Positions 18,046 through 27,192 are shown, counted from the stretch's first letter. The stretch: 64,000 nt of DNA from Psychrobacter aestuarii (GCF_904846035.1 NZ_CAJGYT010000001.1:2232001-2296000), one strand, 5' to 3'. Notes: generated from the sequence alone by a model not told the origin. Numbers and translations: made by a program.

Positions 18046-21000
18046 CGTGTGTTGTCTCCAAAACTGGCTGGCTGATAAGCGTCGTCGTCTTTTGGCGGCT
18101 TATCATAATGATGCGGGAAGATGCCCCGCACCCAAACATAGAACATAGGAATAAAGAAAATACCCAGCAAGGTGGCACTAATCACCCCACCAAGGACACT
18201 GGTACCGATGGCGTTTTGGCTGCCTGAGCCTGCGCCGTTTGCCAAGAATAATGGCACAACCCCAATACCAAAGGCAAGCGAGGTCATGATGATGGGACGC
18301 AGGCGCTGGCGTGCGGCGGTCATCACAGCCTCTTTAAGACTGTAGCCTTCTTCTTGGTGGTCTTTGGCAAATTCGATAATCAAAATCGCGTTTTTGGCGG
18401 ACAGACCAACGACCGTCAATAGACCCACCTGCAAGTAGATGTCATTGGCAAAGTCGCGCAGCCACGTAAACACCGCAGCCCCCAAGACCCCAAGCGGAAC
18501 GACCAACAGTACCGAGAAGGGGATAGACCAGCTCTCGTACAGCGCGGCTAGGCATAAGAACACCACCAAAATCGAGATGGCGTACAGCATCGGCGCTTGT
18601 GCGCCTGACTTTTGCTCTTCTAATGACAGACCTGTCCACTCATAGCCGACGCCCTCAGGCAATTTGGCAATCATGTCTTCCATCGCGGTCATGGCATCGC
18701 CACTACTGAGACCAGGCGCGGCCTCACCTTGGATATTCATCGATGACAAGCTGTTATAACGGGTCAAGCGCGGTGACGCCATCTCCCACTCACTGCTTGA
18801 GAACGCATCGAACGAAATCATATTGCCAACATCGTTACGTACGTACCATTTGCCCAAGTCTTCTGGGTTGGTACGGCTGCTTGGCTCACCTTGCACGTAC
18901 ACGCGCTTGATGCGACCACGGTCGATAAAGTCATTGATATAGCCTGAACCCCACGCCGTTGAAATCACACTATTAATGGTCGATAAAGACAAGCCATAAG
19001 CGGCGGCTTGTTCTTGATTGACATTGACTTTGAGCTGCGGCGCGTCTTCTTGACCGTTTGGACGGACTTGGGTCACTTGGTCGCTTTGCGCCGCCATGCC
19101 TAAGAGCATGTTACGGGCTTCTAATAGACCATCGTGCCCGATATTGCCCACATCTTGGAGCATCAAATCAAAGCCGCTGGCATTACCCAGCTCCGTGATG
19201 GCGGGCGGTACTAGGGCAAAGACTTGCGCTTCATTCAGCTGCGTGACAAAGTAGCCCATCGCGCGTCCTGCAATCGCTTGCGCGGTGTTGTCATCGCCAG
19301 TACGCGCGTCCCAGTCTTTTAGACGGACGAAGGCAAGACCCATGTTTTGCCCTTGACCAGCAAAGCTAAAGCCTGCGATGGTAAAGACTGAGGCGACGTT
19401 GTCTTTTTCTTGCGTATGGTAATAAGTGTCGATTTTATCCAGCACTTCTTGCGTGTCGTTAATCGGCGCACCTGCGGGCAGCTGCACGATGGTCAGCATG
19501 ATGCCTTGGTCTTCTTCGGGTAAAAATGAGCCAGGAATGCGCAAAAATATCAGCGCCATGATACCAATGATGGCGGCATAGCCAATCAGGTAAAGCCACT
19601 TAAAGCGAAAGCTCTTGCCAACAAAGCGTTCGTACGAGCTGCTCGCCTTATAAAAACTGCGGTTAAACCAGCCAAAAAAGCCTTTTTGCGTGTCGATATT
19701 GCTCTTGTCATGGCTTTTGCTGCGTTTTAGCAAAGTGGCACAAAGCGCAGGGGTAAAGACAAGCGCCACCGCGGCTGAGAGCACCATACTGGTAATCAAG
19801 GTAACGGCAAACTGACGATAAATCACACCCGTCGAGCCACCAAAGAACGCCATCGGTACGAATACCGCCGATAGAATAAGCGCGATACCGATAACGACTT
19901 TACTAATCTCACCCATCGATTGAATGGTGGCGTCTTTGACTGAGATGGTCGAATCTTCTTCCAAGATACGCTCGACGTTTTCCACCACCACGATGGCATC
20001 ATCGACCAGTAGACCAATGGACAGTACCATCGCAAACATGGTCAACACGTTGATACTAAAGCCTGCGATATACAGTACCGCAAACGTACCGAGCAAGACC
20101 ACAGGAACGGCAAGGGTAGGGATGATGGTCGCGCGCCAGTTTTGCAAAAATATGAACATCACGATAAAGACCAGCACAATCGCTTCAATCAGGGTTTTCA
20201 CGACCTGCTCGATAGACAGCTTGACAAAGGGCGTGGTGTCATAAGGAACGACTGAGCTTAGACCTGCTGGGAAGTTTTGCTCCAGCTCCGCCATACGCGC
20301 TTCGACCGCTTCACGGGTTTCTAGCGCGTTGGCACCTGCGGCAAGGCTGATACCCATACCCGCGGCTTGTTTGCCGTTATATAGCGAGACCACGCTGTAG
20401 TTTTCACTGCCAATCTCGACATCAGCGACATCGCCCAAGCGTACCTGCGCGCCTGTACTGTCGGTTTTTAATAAAATATTTTCAAACTCTTCAGGCGTTT
20501 GCATATAGCTTTGTAGCGTTACTGTCGCACTGATGACCTGACGGTCGGTGTCGGCAGGCGCTTGCCCGAGCTGACCTGCTGAGACTTGCGCGTTTTGTGC
20601 CGATACCGCGCTGACCACGTCAGAGGGCATCAGGCTATAACCACGCAGGCGCTCAGGGTCGAGCCAGATACGCATGGCGTACGCTGAACCAAAGACCTGT
20701 ACGTTACCCACGCCTTCGACACGGCTGATTTGGTCCACCACGTTGGAGTTGATGTAATCGGCGATGTCGTTACGGTCCATGCTGCCATCAGAGATGAATG
20801 CTTGTACCATCAAAAAGCTGCTGGAGGACTTATTAACATTGACCCCTTGGCGCTGTACTGATTCTGGCAATGAGGTCATTGCCGCTTGCAATTTATTTTG
20901 CACCTGTACCTGCGCGGTATCAGGATCGGTACCGTTCTCAAAAGTCAGCGTCGTTGAGGCGCTGCCGTTTGAAGCACTCGAGGAGGACATATACATCAGA

Positions 21001-21221
21001 CCATCGAGCCCTTTCATGCGCTGCTCGATAATCTGTACCACCGAGTTTTCAACCGTTTGCGCATTGGCACCTGGATAGGCGGCGCTCACCGTGATGGTCG
21101 GCGGCGCGATGCGCGGGTACTGCTCAATCGGTAGGTTGAGTACCGATATCACCCCGATGAGCATGACCAAAATCGCCATGACCCATGCAAAAATAGGGCG
21201 ATGAATAAAAAAACGTGACAT
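18042..21221 (-). CDS. RND multidrug efflux transporter (MexB/AdeJ type)
   Basis: A 1059-residue hydrophobe/amphiphile efflux (HAE1) pump. It starts MSRFFIHRPIFAWVMAILVM, the classical first transmembrane helix, and has the expected 12 helices with two large periplasmic loops. The proton-relay pair is in LLVDDAIVVVENV (Asp407/Asp408 by count), and the partner Lys lies in GLSAKNAILIIEFAKD. The G-loop region is GQLGQAPADTDRQV. The family exports drugs, detergents, bile-salt-like amphiphiles and solvents. It sits between the adaptor (36 bp upstream) and the outer-membrane factor (4-bp overlap), forming a complete adaptor-pump-channel operon as in AdeIJK and MexAB-OprM. No local regulator gene is present. 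Confidence 0.95.
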   Translation of the reverse strand: MSRFFIHRPIFAWVMAILVMLIGVISVLNLPIEQYPRIAPPTITVSAAYPGANAQTVENSVVQIIEQRMKGLDGLMYMSSSSASNGSASTTLTFENGTDPDTAQVQVQNKLQAAMTSLPESVQRQGVNVNKSSSSFLMVQAFISDGSMDRNDIADYINSNVVDQISRVEGVGNVQVFGSAYAMRIWLDPERLRGYSLMPSDVVSAVSAQNAQVSAGQLGQAPADTDRQVISATVTLQSYMQTPEEFENILLKTDSTGAQVRLGDVADVEIGSENYSVVSLYNGKQAAGMGISLAAGANALETREAVEARMAELEQNFPAGLSSVVPYDTTPFVKLSIEQVVKTLIEAIVLVFIVMFIFLQNWRATIIPTLAVPVVLLGTFAVLYIAGFSINVLTMFAMVLSIGLLVDDAIVVVENVERILEEDSTISVKDATIQSMGEISKVVIGIALILSAVFVPMAFFGGSTGVIYRQFAVTLITSMVLSAAVALVFTPALCATLLKRSKSHDKSNIDTQKGFFGWFNRSFYKASSSYERFVGKSFRFKWLYLIGYAAIIGIMALIFLRIPGSFLPEEDQGIMLTIVQLPAGAPINDTQEVLDKIDTYYHTQEKDNVASVFTIAGFSFAGQGQNMGLAFVRLKDWDARTGDDNTAQAIAGRAMGYFVTQLNEAQVFALVPPAITELGNASGFDLMLQDVGNIGHDGLLEARNMLLGMAAQSDQVTQVRPNGQEDAPQLKVNVNQEQAAAYGLSLSTINSVISTAWGSGYINDFIDRGRIKRVYVQGEPSSRTNPEDLGKWYVRNDVGNMISFDAFSSSEWEMASPRLTRYNSLSSMNIQGEAAPGLSSGDAMTAMEDMIAKLPEGVGYEWTGLSLEEQKSGAQAPMLYAISILVVFLCLAALYESWSIPFSVLLVVPLGVLGAAVFTWLRDFANDIYLQVGLLTVVGLSAKNAILIIEFAKDHQEEGYSLKEAVMTAARQRLRPIIMTSLAFGIGVVPLFLANGAGSGSQNAIGTSVLGGVISATLLGIFFIPMFYVWVRGIFPHHYDKPPKDDDAYQPASFGDNTR

Positions 21222-21257
21222 GGTAAATCCCTAAGTCTTTACTGGCTTTAAATGAGG

Positions 21258-22652
21258 TTATTTCGCGCCTGCGGTGTCGTTATCGTCTTGTTGCATGGCC
21301 TTTTGCGCTTGCTGTGGCGTCTTGGCATTGGGCGCACCTGCACTTGCAGCACTGGCACTCGGCGCGCCTGCACTGCCGCTGTCCTCTTGATACGGCGCTA
21401 CTTTTACCTCTTGCTCAGGCTTGACCTTAGCGCCACCGATGATGACCACTTGCTCACCTGCTTTTAGACCGTCGGTGACAATCCATTTGCCCTCATAAGT
21501 GCCATTGACCGTGACGGGACGTATTTGGATTTTGTTGTTGCTGTCCACCACATACACTTGGGTTTCACCTTTTGGTGAGCGGATGATGCCGCTTTGCGGT
21601 ATCAAAGCGGCGTTGGTCAAGACGCTTTGGGTCAAGCGCGCGGTCACGTACATACCAGGCAGCAAGACGTTACCGTTATTGGGGAATACTGCGCGTAGGG
21701 TCACTGCGCCTGTAGACTCATCGACTCTGGCTTCAGAGAGCGCCAGCTGCCCACGAACGGGGTAGACGCTGCCGTCTTCGAGTACCAGCTCAACGCTATT
21801 CACACCTGCTTGGGCATCGCCTTTTGATATTTGCTCACGCAGCTTGAGCAAATCAGAGGACGATTGACTGATATCGACATAAATAGGGTCAAGACGAGAG
21901 ATGGTCACCAACGGGTCGGCTTGGCTTGCGCTGACCAGCGTGCCTGCGGTTACATCTGAGCGACCCGTACGCCCTGTCAATGGTGCGCGCACGATGGTGC
22001 GGTTTAAATCCAGAGAGCTGGCGCTCAAGGTCGATTGGGCGCTTTCGATACCTGCTTTGGCGCTCTCGATACCCGCTTGCGCTTGACCTGCAGCGGCGCG
22101 CGCACTGGCTATTGCTGCCTGTGCGGTGCGTACTGCGGTTTTTGCCTGCTCATACTGCTGGTCACTGATGGCATCAATGGCGACCAGTTTTTCCATACGT
22201 GCTAAGTCATCTTGTGCTTGTGCCAACTGCGCTTGCTGGCTTGCGATTTCAGCCTGTGCGTTGGCTCTGTTCGCCAGCGCCGTCTGATAGTTGGCACGCG
22301 CTTGCTGTACCGCCGCCTCACCATTGGCAATAGAGGCAGTGTAGTTGTCAGGGTTGATGCGGTATAGCGGCTGGTTTTTCTTCACCACGCTGCCTTCGCG
22401 GAACAACACCTCATCAATAATGCCACTGACCTGCGGACGCACATCGGCGGTTTGATAGGCGGCGGTGCGCCCAGAAAAAGTCTGTACTTGAGGCACAGTC
22501 TCAAAACTGACAGTCTGGACGTTGACCACCGCAGGCGGCATTTGCTGCGCGGCAGCGGCGGCCTCTGCGTCGTCGTCTTTACTGCTACAGCCGACCAATA
22601 CCGCGCCAGAAAGTACAGATGCTATTACAAGCGCAAGATAAGAGTGCTTCAT
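21258..22652 (-). CDS. RND efflux periplasmic adaptor (MexA/AdeI type)
   Basis: A 464-residue lipoprotein membrane-fusion protein. The ATG at 22650-22652 gives MKHSYLALVIASVLSGAVLVGC, a signal peptide with lipobox LVGC, and is preceded by GAGGACATTG. A much longer frame (to 22811) lacks conserved sequence and would run the signal peptide into the middle of the protein. Then follow the lipoyl half VRPQVSGIIDEVLFREGS, an Ala/Gln-rich helical hairpin (about 105-200), the second half IVRAPLTGRTGRSDVTAGTL and the beta-barrel (DPLVTISRLDPIYVDISQSS), all as in AdeI/MexA. The C-terminal 40 residues are low complexity. It is the first gene of the operon, with a leader of about 165 nt from the MerR-like promoter. 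Confidence 0.94.
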   Translation of the reverse strand: MKHSYLALVIASVLSGAVLVGCSSKDDDAEAAAAAQQMPPAVVNVQTVSFETVPQVQTFSGRTAAYQTADVRPQVSGIIDEVLFREGSVVKKNQPLYRINPDNYTASIANGEAAVQQARANYQTALANRANAQAEIASQQAQLAQAQDDLARMEKLVAIDAISDQQYEQAKTAVRTAQAAIASARAAAGQAQAGIESAKAGIESAQSTLSASSLDLNRTIVRAPLTGRTGRSDVTAGTLVSASQADPLVTISRLDPIYVDISQSSSDLLKLREQISKGDAQAGVNSVELVLEDGSVYPVRGQLALSEARVDESTGAVTLRAVFPNNGNVLLPGMYVTARLTQSVLTNAALIPQSGIIRSPKGETQVYVVDSNNKIQIRPVTVNGTYEGKWIVTDGLKAGEQVVIIGGAKVKPEQEVKVAPYQEDSGSAGAPSASAASAGAPNAKTPQQAQKAMQQDDNDTAGAK

Positions 22653-22823
22653 CAATGTCCTCGGTAATCTTATAAAATAAATAGTGATGGTCTGTTCAAT
22701 TTGTAGTTTGAGGTCACATCGCAGAGTGGGTGCAAAAAAATTGCTCGGCGTTGCCCAATACGGCAATCGACATAAAGCGTACGACACCCATGCCCAACAA
22801 AAATGCATCAAAGAAAAACGATT

Positions 22824-22855
22824 ATTATAAACTATAGGGTATACCCCACAGTCAA
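22824..22855 (-). promoter_or_regulatory. MerR-family-type promoter/operator of the RND operon
   Basis: On the minus strand a -35 TTGACT (22855-22850) and a perfect -10 TATAAT (22829-22824) are separated by 20 bp, longer than the normal 17. The spacer is filled by a 22-bp dyad at 22831-22852. Its halves on the plus strand are ACTATAGGGTA and TACCCCACAGT, matching at 18 of 22 positions, with a 10-bp perfect core GGGTATACCC. The dyad begins inside the -35 hexamer and ends one base before the -10. This is the layout MerR-family activators use to untwist overlong promoters. The predicted start is near 22817, about 165 nt before the adaptor ATG. Confidence 0.75.
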
Positions 22856-23354
22856 GCCGTTATAAAAAGGACTGGACGCCACGATATTGACAAGGATATA
22901 AGGAATAGTGTAGTCATCCCTGATAACAAAGGCGTTACACGAACAAACGAATGAGAAACTTTGCAATAACTTATGCGGCAAAAGATTGTTATTTTTTGTT
23001 ATAAGTGTCTGCTTGCCGCGTATTTCATAGGGGTAGGGAGCCAAAATGGCGTAAAAAAGTGCTTTGTACTCAAAATGAGACTTTTTGCAATGAAAAATTG
23101 CAAATAAATGCAAGTAGCGCGGTCACAGGTAATTTGTTCAACCTATTTACACGTTTAGATATGCTATAAGGCGCTGATGAAAGGTTTAGTTTTGTTTAAA
23201 AATGATTTAAAAATCGTTGCTTCTAAGGCAGCGGATAGGATGAAACAAACGTGAATATTTAGAGAGGCGGACAGCTAAATTTATGCGGTAACTGCGCATA
23301 GTAAATCAGAATAGTGAGTGCTTATGTACACTATAAATCATGGCGCTGCCTATA
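22856..23354. other. Non-coding stretch between the RND promoter and the ispB terminator
   Basis: About 500 bp without a convincing gene. A 93-codon frame on the minus strand (22832-23113) overlaps the promoter, has no ribosome binding site and no recognisable sequence. The DNA is AT-rich. I see no tRNA-like fold and no merR-like frame on either strand. Confidence 0.5.
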
Positions 23355-23391
23355 ACAAAAAGCGGCATCACCTTTACCGATGACACCGCTT
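23355..23391 (-). terminator. Intrinsic terminator of ispB
   Basis: On the minus strand a 13-bp stem (arms at 23379-23391 and 23360-23372, with three G-U wobbles) ends in CCGCTTTTTG. It lies about 35 bp after the ispB stop. Confidence 0.75.
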
Positions 23392-23424
23392 GTGGCGATA
23401 TAAATACGCGCAGTCTGGCGACGC

Positions 23425-24447
23425 TTATACCAAGCGCGCGCTGGCAAGCTCGGTCAGTTGATACAAGCCTTGGCGATACTGGTTGTCAGGCAGTGTCTCT
23501 AGCGCCTGTTGTGCCAGTGCCGTCTCTTCGAGTGCCCGCGTACGGCAATATTCTAGCGCGCCTGATTCACGTACCAAGGCAATCAGCGCCGCCGCGTCAT
23601 CGGTCTTGCCCGTTTGCACCGCGATACGCAGTTTATCAAAGCCTACTGTGTCATTATCTTTGAGCAGCGCTAACGCCTTAATCGTTGGCAAGGTAGGCTT
23701 GCCTTCTGCCAAATCATCGCCCAAGTTTTTGCCCATCACTTCGCTATCGCCGCTGTAGTCGAGCACGTCATCAATGATTTGAAAAGCATTGCCAAAATGC
23801 TGCCCAAAATCGGCAAGCGCATCCAAATGCTCAGTTTTGTCTTGCAAAATCGCCGCGCCTTGCGTCGCCATCATAAACAGACGCGAGGTCTTGCCATCAA
23901 TAATGGCAAGATAATCCGCCTCAGTCGCGCTGGGGTTGTGCTGATGCTGGAGCTGCAATACTTCGCCCTCAGCGATGTCACACGTACCGTCTGAAAACAG
24001 CTGCAACAGCGGCAGGCTTTGAAAGCCGACCAGCAAATTAAACGCCCGTGCAATCAGATAATCCCCGACCAGTACCGCGGTGGCATTGTCCCACGTGGCA
24101 TTGGCAGTTGGCTTACCGCGGCGTTGACCCGACTCATCAATCACATCATCATGCACCAAGGTCGCAGTGTGCAGCATCTCGGTGATGGCCGCCAGATGCA
24201 TCGCCTCTTTGGACGGCACATCGTTTAGCATACGCGAGCAGAGCAAGGTGATTAGTGGGCGCATGCGCTTGCCGCCTGCATTAATCACATGCTGCGAGAC
24301 ACTCATCACCAGTTGCACTTTTGAGTTTAGGCTGCCGAACACCTGCTTGTCCATAATCTCAAAATCATCAGCAACGATGCTTTGGATATCGGCATAGCTT
24401 AAAGACGTTGGCGCGGTCGATGGGCGAGATAATGGGGTACTGGTCAT
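23425..24447 (-). CDS. ispB: Octaprenyl (polyprenyl) diphosphate synthase
   Basis: A 340-residue trans-prenyltransferase that elongates farnesyl diphosphate into the side chain of ubiquinone. The two aspartate-rich motifs are LVHDDVIDESGQRRG (first) and IIDDVLDYSGD (second); the residues just before the first motif (EMLHTATL) are small and non-blocking, consistent with a long product. NAGGKRMRP near residue 60 binds the isopentenyl diphosphate. The ATG at 24445-24447 is chosen because the upstream 30 codons (to 24537) are hydrophobic and non-conserved, although the Shine-Dalgarno is weak. It is divergent from rplU, the same ispB/rplU/rpmA neighbourhood seen in E. coli. It feeds the quinone pool used by the Nuo complex encoded further on. 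Confidence 0.92.
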   Translation of the reverse strand: MTSTPLSRPSTAPTSLSYADIQSIVADDFEIMDKQVFGSLNSKVQLVMSVSQHVINAGGKRMRPLITLLCSRMLNDVPSKEAMHLAAITEMLHTATLVHDDVIDESGQRRGKPTANATWDNATAVLVGDYLIARAFNLLVGFQSLPLLQLFSDGTCDIAEGEVLQLQHQHNPSATEADYLAIIDGKTSRLFMMATQGAAILQDKTEHLDALADFGQHFGNAFQIIDDVLDYSGDSEVMGKNLGDDLAEGKPTLPTIKALALLKDNDTVGFDKLRIAVQTGKTDDAAALIALVRESGALEYCRTRALEETALAQQALETLPDNQYRQGLYQLTELASARLV

Positions 24448-24676
24448 AAATATATCGTCACAATCAAAAAAATGGCAAAAAGAGAAAAAGGAATACAATC
24501 GGTAGGGCGGCATACAGCCAAATAAAGGCAGCCCCAACAGGCGCTCATAATAGCATAGCCCTTATCCAAGCGCGGCGCGAATCTGGCATACGCACACAAA
24601 ATACCGATAAAGCTGAGCCCAAGCGCGGTAACGGGATGTTTTTACTGTTGTTTTCGGCAAAAAGCGGGCTGCTGGC

Positions 24677-24705
24677 TTGATTTTATCAGCAAAAAGACGT
24701 AAAAT
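24677..24705 (+). promoter_or_regulatory. Sigma-70 promoter of rplU-rpmA
   Basis: TTGATT at 24677-24682 and TAAAAT at 24700-24705 are 17 bp apart. The predicted start near 24712 gives a leader of about 80 nt before rplU. It lies in the divergent ispB/rplU gap. Confidence 0.65.
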
Positions 24706-24792
24706 TTTGCCTTTAATTTTTCCCTGTCGTGTTCGTTGATGAAGCGCTGGTATCATATCAGCCACGGCACACGGGTTAAGCGGAGTCATATC

Positions 24793-25104
24793 ATGTACGC
24801 AGTAATCAAAAGTGGTGGCAAACAGCATCGCGTTGTTGTTGATGAGCTATTGAAAGTTGAACTACTAAAAGCTGAAGCCGGCGATACCGTTAAAGTTGAA
24901 GACGTATTGATGATCGTTGACGGCGATGACGTAAAAATCGGTCAGCCAGTCGTTGCAGGCGCAAGCGTTGAAGCGGAAGTAGTGAAGCATGGTCGCGGCG
25001 AAAAAGTTCGCATCATCAAGCACAACCGTCGTAAGCATTACCACAAAGAGCAAGGTCACCGCCAATGGTACACCTTGTTAAAAATCAAAGCCATCAACGC
25101 TTAA
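24793..25104 (+). CDS. rplU: 50S ribosomal protein L21
   Basis: A 103-residue L21, a 23S rRNA-binding protein of the large subunit. [14 protein letters not shown] is the family's invariant start, [30 protein letters not shown] is typical of the RNA-binding end (given here only as a landmark region, residues about 67-96), and the length is the family norm. A frame open to 24736 is longer, but the ATG at 24793 has CGGAG in front. It is followed by rpmA, 103 bp downstream, as in most bacteria. Confidence 0.97.
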   Translation: MYAVIKSGGKQHRVVVDELLKVELLKAEAGDTVKVEDVLMIVDGDDVKIGQPVVAGASVEAEVVKHGRGEKVRIIKHNRRKHYHKEQGHRQWYTLLKIKAINA

Positions 25105-25207
25105 TATCTGACAATATCGTATTTTAAGAAATACTGTATTCTGGTATTGGCCATTAGGCTTTAACGATATCGCACCGCGATACTCACATTAACAAGGAGA
25201 TTTTCTC

Positions 25208-25465
25208 ATGGCACATAAAAAAGCTGCCGGTTCGACTCGTAACGGTCGTGATTCAAACCCAAAAATGCTTGGTGTAAAAGTATTCGGCGATCAAGCCGTT
25301 GTTGCTGGCAACATCATCGTACGTCAGCGCGGCACTGAGTTCCACGCAGGCGAAGGCGTTGGCATGGGTCGTGACCACACTTTATTCGCGCTAAATGACG
25401 GCGTTGTTAAATTTGCAACCAAAGGCAAATTCAACCGTCGCTACGTGAGCGTAGAGAGTGCATAA
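25208..25465 (+). CDS. rpmA: 50S ribosomal protein L27
   Basis: An 85-residue L27, whose N-terminal tail reaches the peptidyl-transferase centre. [19 protein letters not shown] is the canonical start with no cleaved extension of the kind seen in Firmicutes. [28 protein letters not shown] is the conserved core (two adjoining blocks, residues about 37-64). AAGGAGA precedes the ATG. It is the second gene of the rplU-rpmA operon and is followed by a strong terminator. Confidence 0.97.
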   Translation: MAHKKAAGSTRNGRDSNPKMLGVKVFGDQAVVAGNIIVRQRGTEFHAGEGVGMGRDHTLFALNDGVVKFATKGKFNRRYVSVESA

Positions 25466-25509
25466 GCACCACTAATAAATGCCTGCTGATTAACGGCATT
25501 TATTGATAA

Positions 25510-25542
25510 AACCTTCATAACTTCGGTTGTGAAGGTTTTTTT
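25510..25542 (+). terminator. Intrinsic terminator of rplU-rpmA with UUCG tetraloop
   Basis: A 12-bp stem (25510-25521 with 25526-25537, one G-U pair) closes on a C(TTCG)G loop, the extra-stable tetraloop, and is followed by seven T. A weaker hairpin (AATAAATGCC / GGCATTTATT) lies just upstream. Confidence 0.9.
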
Positions 25543-25741
25543 ATACACCACCGTATATTAAGCAACAAAAGTCGATATGAATACCCAAGTCAGCGCCGAT
25601 AGGTTGCCGTTACAAGGCTGTATCAGGCGTGTAGTAATGATTGCAATTGAAGACTAGGCGCGTAATAAAAAAGCTGGCACACTGTGCTTATCGATTGGCA
25701 GGTGCCCTGTTTATTATCGATAGCTTTATTAAAAGTCTTTT

Positions 25742-25767
25742 TTTATCATAAACTTATTTATGATAAA
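25742..25767. repeat. Perfect 11-bp inverted repeat upstream of lolA
   Basis: The arms TTTATCATAAA (25742-25752) and TTTATGATAAA (25757-25767) are exact reverse complements around a 4-nt loop. No T-tract follows on either strand, so it is not a standard terminator. It lies about 125 bp before lolA, in a 350-bp gap (25543-25893) that otherwise holds nothing I can support. Confidence 0.6.
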
Positions 25768-25893
25768 CAAGATGTTAGTAAAGCAGATGACAAGACAATA
25801 GGCATCGCCAAAAAAAGCAAACCGCAGCCTAAATGCTGCCATCGACTATTGATGATTGTTGTATATTTATTTTTTTAAGATGAGAGGATTATC

Positions 25894-26577
25894 ATGACGG
25901 TATCAACCAACAGCACAGTAAAACAAAAACTAATGAGTGGCGCGCTTGCCGGTGTATTGATGACCACTATCGGTGTCGCAGCGCCTATGGCAGCGATGAC
26001 TCAGAGTGCCAATGCTGCTGCCGCTGACAATATGGTCGCAGCCAAGCGCTTGAACAGCCTATTGACCAATACTAAGAGCATGACCGCCAACTTTACCCAA
26101 ACCACCAAAGGCGCAAAAAACGGCACGTTTAAGGGCACCATGAATGTCCAGCGTCCAAACCGTTTTCGCTGGGAAACCAAGTCGCCATCAGAGCAGTTGA
26201 TTGTCGCCAACGGTAACGCGCTGTGGGTGTATGACAAAGATTTAGAGCAAGTCACCAAGCAAAAGGTAGACAACCAAGTGGGCAACACGCCAGCGCTATT
26301 GCTATCAGGTGACCCAAGCAAGATTGATAAAAACTTCAAAATCACGCAGCCGTACAACAGCAAAAACTATTATGTGTTGTATCCAAAATCAGGCGATGCC
26401 AGCTTTAAGAGCCTATCGGTCAGCTTTAGCGGCGGCAAACCTGTGATGATGGTGCTAAACGATTCATTGGGTCAAACCACCTCAATCAAGTTTAACAACA
26501 TTAAGCTGAACCCAAGCATCAGCAGCAGCCAGTTTAAATTCACCCCACCAAAAGGTGTGGACGTGATTAACCAGTAA
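25894..26577 (+). CDS. lolA: Outer-membrane lipoprotein carrier protein LolA
   Basis: A 227-residue periplasmic chaperone that takes lipoproteins from LolCDE at the inner membrane to LolB at the outer membrane. The signal peptide is long (to about residue 41, ending in QSANAAAA). The mature chain has the LolA hallmarks: SMTANFTQTTKGAKNGTFKG, then PNRFRWETKSPSEQLIVANG and LWVYDKDLEQVTKQ, and the end SSSQFKFTPPKGVDVI. GAGG is at good spacing before the ATG. It carries its own terminator and stands alone. Its lipoprotein clients in this window would include Pal, LptE and the RND adaptor and channel. Confidence 0.93.
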   Translation: MTVSTNSTVKQKLMSGALAGVLMTTIGVAAPMAAMTQSANAAAADNMVAAKRLNSLLTNTKSMTANFTQTTKGAKNGTFKGTMNVQRPNRFRWETKSPSEQLIVANGNALWVYDKDLEQVTKQKVDNQVGNTPALLLSGDPSKIDKNFKITQPYNSKNYYVLYPKSGDASFKSLSVSFSGGKPVMMVLNDSLGQTTSIKFNNIKLNPSISSSQFKFTPPKGVDVINQ

Positions 26578-26600
26578 GACGAGCACGACGACAGATGATA

Positions 26601-26629
26601 AAAAGCAGGCCTTTGGGTCTGCTTTTTTT
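26601..26629 (+). terminator. Intrinsic terminator of lolA
   Basis: AAGCAGGCC pairs with GGTCTGCTT (one wobble) around a short loop and is followed by a run of T. It begins about 24 bp after the lolA stop. Confidence 0.8.
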
Positions 26630-26751
26630 ATGCGTATCGTTTGTGGCAATATGGGGCGCTTGAGTAATGCGTGCTAAGATGTAACGCGGTCAAAAAAATT
26701 ATCCACCCATACAATAATTTTTTATTATCTGTTTTTTATAAGGACATCTTG

Positions 26752-27192
26752 ATGAGCGAACAAGCCCAATCCCCAAGCTACGATAATGACAACATCATCG
26801 CTAAAATCATTCGCGGTGAGATTCCATGCCACAAAGTCTATGAAGATGATAAGACGCTAGCCTTTATGGACATCATGCCGCAAGCGACAGGGCATGTGCT
26901 TATCGTACCGAAGACAGCGGCGGTTGAGTTGAGTGATTTGCCGATTGAGGATGCCGCTGCGGTGATGACCACTGCCAAAAAAGTCATGCAGGCGCAGCGC
27001 GAGGTATTCAACCGTACCGGCATCGTGCAGCTACAGCTCAACAGCGCAGAAGCAGGGCAGTCGATATTCCATTACCACATGCACTTGATTCCGACCAATG
27101 TACACGAGCTGGGCAAACACGCCAGCACCAGTGCTGACCATGGCGCGCTTAGCGATATCGCCGCTAAGCTCTCTGCCGCCATTCAAGCATAA
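26752..27192 (+). CDS. HIT-family (histidine triad) protein
   Basis: A 146-residue HIT protein of the HinT branch, a nucleotide phosphoramidase/hydrolase with a broad range of purine-nucleotide substrates. The histidine triad is HYHMHLIP near residue 112. The N-terminal NIIAKIIRGEIPCHKVYEDD and the segment LAFMDIMPQATGHVLIVPK are typical of the family. The start at 26752 has AAGGA in front; a frame open to 26671 is not conserved. The physiological role is not clear from context: lolA is upstream behind a terminator and an MFS gene follows after 170 bp. Confidence 0.93.
   Translation: MSEQAQSPSYDNDNIIAKIIRGEIPCHKVYEDDKTLAFMDIMPQATGHVLIVPKTAAVELSDLPIEDAAAVMTTAKKVMQAQREVFNRTGIVQLQLNSAEAGQSIFHYHMHLIPTNVHELGKHASTSADHGALSDIAAKLSAAIQA

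Noticed and set aside
22832-23113. 93-codon minus-strand frame in the RND-ispB gap
   Set aside because: No ribosome binding site, no recognisable sequence, and it overlaps the MerR-type promoter.
25684-25878. 64-codon frame upstream of lolA, starting with GTG
   Set aside because: No Shine-Dalgarno and low-complexity composition; it spans the inverted repeat.
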